DNA of 5,542 bases from Bacillota bacterium (GTDB lineage: Bacteria > Bacillota > Clostridia > Oscillospirales > Ruminococcaceae), in NCBI GenBank assembly GCA_023456995.1, contig JAEWNU010000140.1, positions 1 to 5,542 of the forward strand, written 5' to 3'. This document shows positions 1 through 4,547 of the stretch, piece after piece. The stretch's first letter is position 1. Each line of letters starts with the position of its first letter. The translations under genes and the position numbers were made by a program. Under the pieces are notes generated by a model. The model was given only the letters and a program-made list of their open reading frames with translations. It was not told where the DNA came from and did not search any database.

Positions 1-455
1 GCCTCAATCAACGACAACAATAGCTGCGCAGTAACAAACGGTCGGACAAACCCAATGAGAAAGGTTGGCAACACCATAAAAAGTCCCACGGCCAGCAGCA
101 CGCCAAGTATCCCGGCAATGCCTGCCAAAACTTTTGAAAAACTTTCACCGAACCAATCCATCAGCTTTTTTTCAAAGCCGCTGGGTTCTTCTTCAAAGCC
201 GGCAATGTCAGCAGATTTCATCAAGCATTTATAGCTGACCGCCATACTATCAAAAAAATTAAATACACCTCGTATAATTGGTGTTTTTTTATACCAAGGT
301 TTTACACCTTCCTCAGTTTTCCACTCGGAGATATCTAATTCTCCATTAGGTTTGCGCACCGCCATAGCAGTGGTATAGGGGCCCCGCATCATCACGCCCT
401 CTATAAGGGCGCTGCCACCTATCGAAGTCTTTTTGCGCTCGTTTGTACTGCTCAA
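1..455 (-). CDS. yqhQ: YqhQ-like DUF1385 membrane protein, N-terminal half (runs off left edge)
   Basis: This is the first 151 codons of a DUF1385 (YqhQ) family protein; the rest lies beyond the left edge. Residues 13-26 read GGSALIEGVMMRGP, the family's N-terminal signature (commonly GGQALIEGVM; here Ser replaces Gln). A conserved-looking IIRGVFNFFDS stretch follows at about 60-70, and a long hydrophobic segment at about 108-136 is the first membrane span. Family members are about 300 residues, so roughly half is present. The family's biochemical role is not established, so I assign none. The start is TTG at 455: no ATG or GTG lies upstream of the signature in frame, and GGGGAGG sits 10 bases before the TTG, inside the last codons of the histidine kinase. 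The gap to the kinase stop is only 5 bases, which indicates co-transcription and probable translational coupling. Family assignment is confident; the exact start is slightly less so. Confidence 0.88.
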   Translation of the reverse strand, partial: MSSTNERKKTSIGGSALIEGVMMRGPYTTAMAVRKPNGELDISEWKTEEGVKPWYKKTPIIRGVFNFFDSMAVSYKCLMKSADIAGFEEEPSGFEKKLMDWFGESFSKVLAGIAGILGVLLAVGLFMVLPTFLIGFVRPFVTAQLLLSLIE

Positions 456-460
456 TATGG

Positions 461-1909
461 TTATTCCTCCCCGCCTTGTTCAGGCGTCTTCTGTTTAAGC
501 TGTTCATAAAGTGGGGCGTTGGGTATGCGTATGGTAACGGTGGTTCCCTGGTCTAAAACCGATGTTACTTCAAGCGTGCCTAAAAATGCCGCGACAATTT
601 CGTCGGCAACAGCCAGCCCAATTCCGGAACCACGGCGTGTCAAATTCGCCTTGTAAAACTTTTTCTTAATTTTGGGTAAATCCTCCGGACTGATACCACA
701 GCCCGAATCCGCCACCGAGATGACAAAATAACCATTCTGTTGATGTGCCGTCACCTTGATGCTGCCGCCCGCATCAGAATATTTAATAGCGTTATCAATG
801 ATGTTGATGAACACCTGCCGTAAGCGGTTTTTATCAGCCATGACCACCGCGGCCTCAATCTGTTCGTCATAGGCCAGTTTAATCTCCTCGCGGCGGGCCT
901 TTTCTGTATACATCAGCACCGCCTCTTCAAGCTCGGCCAACAAGTCGATGCGTTCAATAGCCAGTTTGAAGCGCCCCGACTGCATGCGGGAAAAATCGAG
1001 CAGTTCCTCCACCATCATCGCCAGACGGTCGGTTTCTTTTATAATAACCTGCATACCCTTCTGCACAGTTTCGCGGTCACCCGTATCGGCATCGCGTATT
1101 GTTTCACTCCAGCCTTTTATGGCGGTGAGCGGTGTTCGGAGCTCATGTGAGACGGATGAAATAAACTCATTTTTTAGCTTTTCAGAGTTACCCAATTCCT
1201 CAGCCATGTAGTTAATGGTCTCGCATAGATCGCCAATTTCATCGTCGTTGCGGCTAACTAGGCGGGTTGCAAAGTCGCCCTGCGCAATTTTTCGGGCTGT
1301 CTTGCCTATTTCGCCCACTGGAATAACAATTGAGCTGATAAAATAAGAACCTGAAAGCACCATAAAAAATATAATTGCGGCCCCAAATACCACCGCCACG
1401 GTGATAATTGAAAAAATCAGGCTATCTACCTTGGCGAGCGATACCACTAACCGTACAGCTGTAATGCTCTCATCGTTGACCGGCGCAATGCAGCTGACCG
1501 CCATAATATTTTCCTGGCCGATGCGTCCCTGAAAACTGCCCATACCGTCCGATGCGGTAAGTGCCGCTTCAAAATCGGGCATCTCTATTTTTTCACTCAC
1601 CGGAAAGCCCGATGACGTTGTGGTGATGCCACCGTATGCGTCCACCGCCATCAGCTCCATGCGGTCGCGCTGCTCAAAGTTTTCGATCAGGCTTCGAACT
1701 TCGCGCTGATAGTCAGCCGAAGGATCGACAGCATATTTAGACAGCAACGTACTGACGGTGTTTGCTTGTGAAACTAAGGTCTGTTGCACTGAAGAATAAT
1801 AAAACATTCGAACTACCAAAATCACTGCAACCTCAATGAGCACCAGAATGACAAGGATAATCCCAAGGCTGCCCGTGAGCCAGCGGGTGGTTATTTTTTT
1901 CTGCGCCAT
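461..1909 (-). CDS. Membrane sensor histidine kinase (HAMP-HisKA-HATPase)
   Basis: This is an intact 482-residue transmembrane histidine kinase, which autophosphorylates on His and passes phosphate to a response regulator. A membrane span at about 13-35 and another at about 164-188 enclose an extracytoplasmic sensor region of about 125 residues that I cannot assign to a named fold. HAMP follows at about 188-241 (Pro197, DDEIG at 222-226). HisKA has SVSHELRTP with phosphoacceptor His255. The HATPase domain shows an N-box (IDNAIKYS, Asn373), G1 (DSGCGIS, Asp401), F-box (KKFYK) and G2 (GSGIGLA at 427-433). All catalytic motifs are present, so the kinase looks functional. The ATG at 1909 is chosen because GGAGG lies 6 bases upstream; a TTG at 1915 abuts that site and is unlikely. 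It lies 40 bases after the response regulator DNA-binding part and 5 bases before yqhQ. The cognate partner is presumably the adjacent regulator. The signal is unknown. Confidence 0.96.
   Translation of the reverse strand: MAQKKITTRWLTGSLGIILVILVLIEVAVILVVRMFYYSSVQQTLVSQANTVSTLLSKYAVDPSADYQREVRSLIENFEQRDRMELMAVDAYGGITTTSSGFPVSEKIEMPDFEAALTASDGMGSFQGRIGQENIMAVSCIAPVNDESITAVRLVVSLAKVDSLIFSIITVAVVFGAAIIFFMVLSGSYFISSIVIPVGEIGKTARKIAQGDFATRLVSRNDDEIGDLCETINYMAEELGNSEKLKNEFISSVSHELRTPLTAIKGWSETIRDADTGDRETVQKGMQVIIKETDRLAMMVEELLDFSRMQSGRFKLAIERIDLLAELEEAVLMYTEKARREEIKLAYDEQIEAAVVMADKNRLRQVFINIIDNAIKYSDAGGSIKVTAHQQNGYFVISVADSGCGISPEDLPKIKKKFYKANLTRRGSGIGLAVADEIVAAFLGTLEVTSVLDQGTTVTIRIPNAPLYEQLKQKTPEQGGEE
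466..472 (-). promoter_or_regulatory. Ribosome-binding site of the YqhQ-like gene, inside the kinase 3' end
   Basis: GGGGAGG on the minus strand overlaps the final Gly-Glu-Glu codons of the histidine kinase and lies 10 bases upstream of the TTG at 455. It is the main evidence for that non-ATG start, and it suggests that ribosomes finishing the kinase reinitiate on the next gene. Confidence 0.7.
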
Positions 1910-1915
1910 GGGCAA

Positions 1916-1920
1916 CCTCC
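1916..1920 (-). promoter_or_regulatory. Ribosome-binding site fixing the kinase start
   Basis: GGAGG on the minus strand lies 6 bases before ATG 1909, a standard spacing. It rules against the in-frame TTG at 1915, which directly touches the GGAGG. Confidence 0.8.
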
Positions 1921-1949
1921 TTATAACGTTTTACGGTCTACTTCAAAAA

Positions 1950-2279
1950 TTATGGCATCCACTTGTACCCAAATCCCCACACCGTTGTAATGTGCTGCGG
2001 ATTTGAGGGTTCCAGCTCCACCTTCATGCGAAGGCGACGAATATTGACGTCCACAATTTTGACGTCTCCAAAATAATCCTCGCCCCAAACTGCCGTTAGA
2101 ATCTGGCTGCGTTCCAGCGCTGTTTCGGGGTTCTTCATAAATATCTCCATAATTTGAAATTCCACCTGAGTCAACTCAATTGGCTCAGCATTTTTGGTAA
2201 CGGTTCGGCTTTTCAAATTGAGGGTAAACGGGCCGGATGTCAGCTCGTTGTCAGGCTTTTTGGGGTTGGACATCGACAC
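1950..2279 (-). CDS. Response regulator, C-terminal DNA-binding part (split gene)
   Basis: This frame encodes an OmpR/PhoB-type winged-helix DNA-binding domain of about 105 residues. It shows the domain's opening strands (SGPFTLNLKSRTVTKN), the ELTQVEFQIME helix, VWGEDYFGD, the recognition-helix region VDVNIRRLRMKVE, and the C-terminal wing ending WGFGYKWMP. In the family this domain is fused to a receiver. Here the receiver is encoded just upstream in another frame, overlapping by 29 bases, so this is one half of a broken or split gene. If translated alone, the GTG at 2279 has a GGAG 10 bases upstream; ATG 2273 is a weaker alternative with no properly spaced site. A free domain would bind DNA without phosphorylation control. 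The kinase gene follows 40 bases downstream. Domain identity is certain; whether a separate protein is made is not. Confidence 0.8.
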   Translation of the reverse strand: MSMSNPKKPDNELTSGPFTLNLKSRTVTKNAEPIELTQVEFQIMEIFMKNPETALERSQILTAVWGEDYFGDVKIVDVNIRRLRMKVELEPSNPQHITTVWGFGYKWMP

Positions 2280-2619
2280 GCGCCAAAAGCTCCGACGGCG
2301 AAAACGGTTTGGTAATGTAATCGTCCGCTCCGAGCATCAGCCCGTTGACCTTATCCATCTCCTGACTTTTCGCAGTCAGAATGATGATGCCAAGAGAATC
2401 TGAGCGTTCACGCAACCTCTTGCAGACCGAAAATCCATCAAGTCCGGGCATCATGACATCAAGAATAACAACGTCAAAGCCCTCCTCAGCGTTATCATAA
2501 GCGGTAATAGCATCCAGGCCGTTGCTAACGTCGGTGACCGAATAGCCTGCACGCTTGAGGTTTATCACCACAAAGTCGCGGATGGCGTCCTCGTCCTCGG
2601 CAATCAGAATATTTTTCAT
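2251..2619 (-). CDS. Response regulator, N-terminal receiver part (frameshifted/truncated)
   Basis: This 122-residue frame is a CheY-like receiver domain with every key residue present: acidic pocket Glu8/Asp9, phosphoacceptor Asp54 (VVILDVMMPG), Thr82 (IILTAK), and Lys104 (TKPFSPSELLARV). Family members continue through helix alpha-5, usually with an ARV.AL.RR-like pattern, and a linker into a winged-helix domain, giving about 225-235 residues in all. Here the text departs after LLARV, reads DVQPQKA and stops at TGA. The DNA-binding domain resumes in the +1 frame. The second half of alpha-5 is found in none of the three frames, so a short deletion of 3n+1 bases fits better than a single-base indel. 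The ATG at 2619 has AAAGGAG 5 bases upstream. The gene sits 113 bases after the lipoprotein and before its presumed kinase. It may be a pseudogene, a sequencing error, or a real stand-alone receiver. Confidence 0.82.
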   Translation of the reverse strand: MKNILIAEDEDAIRDFVVINLKRAGYSVTDVSNGLDAITAYDNAEEGFDVVILDVMMPGLDGFSVCKRLRERSDSLGIIILTAKSQEMDKVNGLMLGADDYITKPFSPSELLARVDVQPQKA

Positions 2620-2732
2620 AGCGGCTCCTTTCTAGAACTGCATCTGGTCACTGCTCTGATACTTTCTCCAAATAAAGAGGAGACATGATTTACGGCCTAC
2701 CATAAAATGTCTGTACTTTAGTAGGAGTGCAG

Positions 2733-4049
2733 TTACTGTAGATCAAGCAATGAAAACAAGCTTTGCGCCTGTTCATAGGTTATCGAATATCCCGGGTAAC
2801 CTTCCTTAGGAATATAAATCTGGTAGCTGTTGACACCTTTGGTGCCCACCACGCTGTACTGCGTCGTTTCAAATTTGTCTTGATAATCTGAGGGACTCAC
2901 AACGCGGATACGCAACAACTCAATATCTGAATTTTCAAGCGATTTATCAAACAGCACAAACCGCCACTCACCGGTATCCGACTGGCGCCGTACCGTGACA
3001 GCATTTTTCCAGCCGTCGGGTAGCTTGAGCTGATAACCAGCTGCAAAATTTACCACTGAACGCTGCACACACTGCAACTCACCTTCAATAATGCTCATGT
3101 ATTCGGTGAGATAAACCGCCTCGCGTTCATCCGTTGTGGAATAGCCCGGAAGCAATATGGAAACCGGAATATCGATCAGCCCGTCTCCGTTGACATCGGC
3201 GCAAGTCAGCGTCGGTGTCGCCCGGTCGAATGATTCGTAGATACCAAGATCCTCGTTTGAAAGCGCCTCAATCACAGACTTTTGATCATCCACCACTGCA
3301 ATACGAGTGGACATTTCATCGGAACCCAGATAGATATCGGCAAACACCGCATTTAACCCCGTTGTCAGTTTGCCATATGAAAGCTTCGCATAGTCGGTCA
3401 TAGCGGTTGGCATTTCAACCACACTGGTGCGAACAATGCGTCCCGAACGATATTTTATCAGCGACATAACCGCTGATTTAGTCAAATTTTTGGTGCAGAG
3501 TATCATTTCCGAAAGGCCGTTGCTGTCCACATCGTCAATTAAGATTTCGTTGTAACTACCCTCATAGCGCGTTTCAGCACTTTCTTCGGTATATGAATAC
3601 ACCTTGCAGATCAGATTATCTTTGCCTGCAATGGTCCATCCGACAATGATATTGTCGCGCTCGGCATTTTCAATCGGCGCAAACGAGACAAAATCGATCT
3701 CGCCGCCCTCCCCAGGGAGTTGATAACGGCTTTTCCAAACGCCGTCATCTTCCGCAAGAATGCTCATCCATGAGGAAGTTAAGCCGTTGACGGTCAGCTC
3801 ATAAAAAACTATAGCCTCATCCCGCCCGTCCTTGTCCAGATCATCGAGTACACAAGCCGAAAGATTGTCGCCCCTGCGGGGATATCTCAGCTTAAATGCG
3901 TTAGTGCCAACTGCCAGCTCAACCGCGTCGTAGATAGCTGACTGCTGTGTCGTCAGGCGCGGCGGCTCGAGCAACTCGTTAACGCCAAGCTGAATGCCAT
4001 TGCAAGCGCTTAACAGCAATATTGATAAAAGCAACGCAAAATACCGCAC
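2733..4049 (-). CDS. Lipoprotein with FG-GAP/VCBS-like calcium-loop repeats
   Basis: This is a 438-residue predicted lipoprotein of unknown function. A short hydrophobic signal ends in the lipobox LLSAC, giving Cys16 as the lipidated residue, so the mature protein should be anchored on the outer face of the membrane. Three acidic loops of the D-x-D-x-D/N-G type occur at about 69-79 (DDLDKDGRDE), 172-182 (DDVDSNGLSE) and 284-294 (ADVNGDGLID). These are spaced about 105-110 residues apart and resemble the calcium-binding loops of FG-GAP/VCBS beta-propeller blades, so a propeller-like ectodomain is inferred. No enzyme motif is visible. The GTG at 4049 is preferred because GGGAGG lies 8 bases upstream; the in-frame GTG at 4058 overlaps that site and would add three residues. 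It is first in the cluster, 113 bases before the response regulator, so it may act as accessory sensor or as output of the two-component system. The linkage is inferred from position only. Confidence 0.9.
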   Translation of the reverse strand: MRYFALLLSILLLSACNGIQLGVNELLEPPRLTTQQSAIYDAVELAVGTNAFKLRYPRRGDNLSACVLDDLDKDGRDEAIVFYELTVNGLTSSWMSILAEDDGVWKSRYQLPGEGGEIDFVSFAPIENAERDNIIVGWTIAGKDNLICKVYSYTEESAETRYEGSYNEILIDDVDSNGLSEMILCTKNLTKSAVMSLIKYRSGRIVRTSVVEMPTAMTDYAKLSYGKLTTGLNAVFADIYLGSDEMSTRIAVVDDQKSVIEALSNEDLGIYESFDRATPTLTCADVNGDGLIDIPVSILLPGYSTTDEREAVYLTEYMSIIEGELQCVQRSVVNFAAGYQLKLPDGWKNAVTVRRQSDTGEWRFVLFDKSLENSDIELLRIRVVSPSDYQDKFETTQYSVVGTKGVNSYQIYIPKEGYPGYSITYEQAQSLFSLLDLQ

Positions 4050-4057
4050 CGGTCTCA

Positions 4058-4063
4058 CCTCCC
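4058..4063 (-). promoter_or_regulatory. Ribosome-binding site of the lipoprotein gene
   Basis: GGGAGG on the minus strand lies 8 bases before GTG 4049. It overlaps the alternative GTG at 4058, which argues against that earlier start. Confidence 0.75.
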
Positions 4064-4077
4064 AGTTTTAAAGCCTT

Positions 4078-4099
4078 CCGCCTCACATAAACGAGGCGG
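4078..4099 (-). other. Leader hairpin close to the lipoprotein ribosome-binding site
   Basis: CCGCCTC at 4078-4084 and GAGGCGG at 4093-4099 form a perfect 7-bp GC-rich stem with an 8-base loop. In the leftward transcript it ends 14 bases before the GGGAGG. No T-run follows on either strand, so it is not a standard terminator. It could affect mRNA stability or translation of the lipoprotein. Confidence 0.55.
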
Positions 4100-4106
4100 T
4101 GCAAAA

Positions 4107-4143
4107 GCCGTCCATCCGCCGCTTTATAGCGCATCGGTACGGC
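4107..4143 (-). other. Possible second leader stem-loop
   Basis: GCCGT at 4107-4111 pairs with ACGGC at 4139-4143, and an inner CGCT/AGCG pair at 4120-4123 and 4128-4131 closes a 4-base loop. In the leftward mRNA it would form an interrupted stem-loop just upstream of the 4078-4099 hairpin. The pairing is broken by internal loops and I match it to no known riboswitch class. Confidence 0.35.
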
Positions 4144-4169
4144 ATTAATCGCAATTTCTATACCAATTT

Positions 4170-4197
4170 ATTATACCACCAGATAGTTTTGTGTCAA
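4170..4197 (-). promoter_or_regulatory. Consensus sigma-A promoter for the lipoprotein/two-component operon
   Basis: On the minus strand, TTGACA (4192-4197) and TATAAT (4170-4175) are separated by 16 bases, with an extended -10 TGG before TATAAT. Both hexamers match consensus exactly. Transcription should start near 4163, giving a leader of about 110 bases before GTG 4049. No other convincing leftward promoter was seen before yqhQ, so it probably drives the whole cluster. Confidence 0.85.
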
Positions 4198-4253
4198 TCG
4201 CTCAGGTGGTGTCATCCATTAACAAGCTGTGACATTTCCGTGATATTATGTCA
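4192..4253. repeat. TGACA/TGTCA motifs at 18-20 base intervals (possible operator)
   Basis: On the plus strand TGTCA occurs at 4192, 4210 and 4249, and TGACA at 4230, so spacings are 18, 20 and 19 bases. The copy at 4192 lies within the -35 element. The outer pair, TGACAT at 4230-4235 and ATGTCA at 4248-4253, is a perfect 6-bp inverted repeat. The arrangement could be a regulator-binding array, possibly for the operon's own response regulator, but pentamers recur easily by chance. Confidence 0.3.
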
Positions 4254-4323
4254 TTTTGCTAATACCGCCAAAACGGACATGGTTTAAGCGTATGGCAGAG
4301 GCTTTATATTTCTATGTTTGTAT

Positions 4324-4355
4324 GGTAAAATAGCCGCAAAGCGACTTATTTTACC
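4324..4355. repeat. 32-base inverted repeat/hairpin, GGTAAAATA...TATTTTACC
   Basis: Perfect 9-bp arms at 4324-4332 and 4347-4355 enclose 14 bases in which CGC (4335-4337) can pair with GCG (4341-4343) around an AAA loop. The A-rich and T-rich arms flanking a GC core resemble a bidirectional intrinsic terminator, but the core is short and mismatched, and neither divergent gene needs a terminator here. It could instead be an operator. An extended -10-like TGGTAAAAT lies in the left arm. Confidence 0.45.
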
Positions 4356-4398
4356 GAGTGATGTCCAATGCCTCGCCCCTAGCACCTTTTGATGTACA

Positions 4399-4433
4399 AT
4401 TATACCATTGCACGCTTGCGCTTGTGGTATAAT
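4399..4433. repeat. Perfect inverted repeat ATTATACCA-N17-TGGTATAAT
   Basis: The 9-bp arms at 4399-4407 and 4425-4433 are exact reverse complements, separated by 17 bases. Each arm is also a full extended -10 element (TGnTATAAT) pointing outward. The structure may be two back-to-back promoters or a dyad operator in front of the asparaginase gene. Confidence 0.6.
4425..4433 (+). promoter_or_regulatory. Likely extended -10 promoter of the asparaginase gene
   Basis: TGGTATAAT is a perfect extended -10 on the coding strand of the asparaginase. The -35 region at 17-base spacing (CCATTG at 4405-4410) is poor, which an extended -10 can offset. Transcription would start near 4440, giving a leader of about 108 bases. 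A second, weaker candidate, TGGTATAAC, lies at 4485-4493. Confidence 0.5.
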
Positions 4434-4547
4434 AAGCACCGAATGGGTATCTTATGAATTATAAACGTTCTCTGCTCTTTTTTGTGGTATAACCTTTTAG
4501 TGGAGGCGCATTTTTTTCCAATATTTTGGCCGGAGGGAAATGTCATT

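Larger units (their letters stand above)
4059..4547. other. Divergent intergenic regulatory region (about 490 bases, no gene)
   Basis: The region separates the leftward lipoprotein operon from the rightward asparaginase. Frames here are short, lack family features and well-placed ribosome-binding sites, and I call none. It contains the leftward promoter and leader structures in its left half, TGACA-type motifs behind that promoter, a hairpin near 4340, and an inverted repeat with a rightward extended -10 near 4400-4433. The heptamer TGGTATA occurs five times in either orientation, at 4159, 4172, 4401, 4425 and 4485. Confidence 0.85.

Noticed and set aside
948..1211. Plus-strand 87-codon frame
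   Set aside because: It lies wholly antisense to the kinase HisKA/HAMP coding region, which has intact motifs. It has no ribosome-binding site and no family features.
2194..2403. Plus-strand frame across the regulator split
   Set aside because: It is antisense to well-conserved receiver and winged-helix coding sequence, and its protein shows no recognisable features.
2711..2732. Possible terminator between lipoprotein and response regulator
   Set aside because: CTGTACT and AGTGCAG pair on the plus strand only with a G-U. In the leftward RNA this becomes a C-A mismatch, and only a short TTTT follows, so it is too weak to call.
3215..3403. Plus-strand 62-codon frame
   Set aside because: It is antisense to the lipoprotein gene; composition and lack of a start signal mark it as a shadow.
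4155..4170. ATTGGTATAGA-like sequence resembling a NagR/YvoA (GntR-family) operator half-site
   Set aside because: Only one half matches and no amino-sugar gene is nearby; the sequence is explained by its position just downstream of the -10 element.
4270..4310. cre-like (CcpA) sequence near GTTTAAGCGTATGG
   Set aside because: Too many mismatches to the cre consensus and no dyad symmetry.
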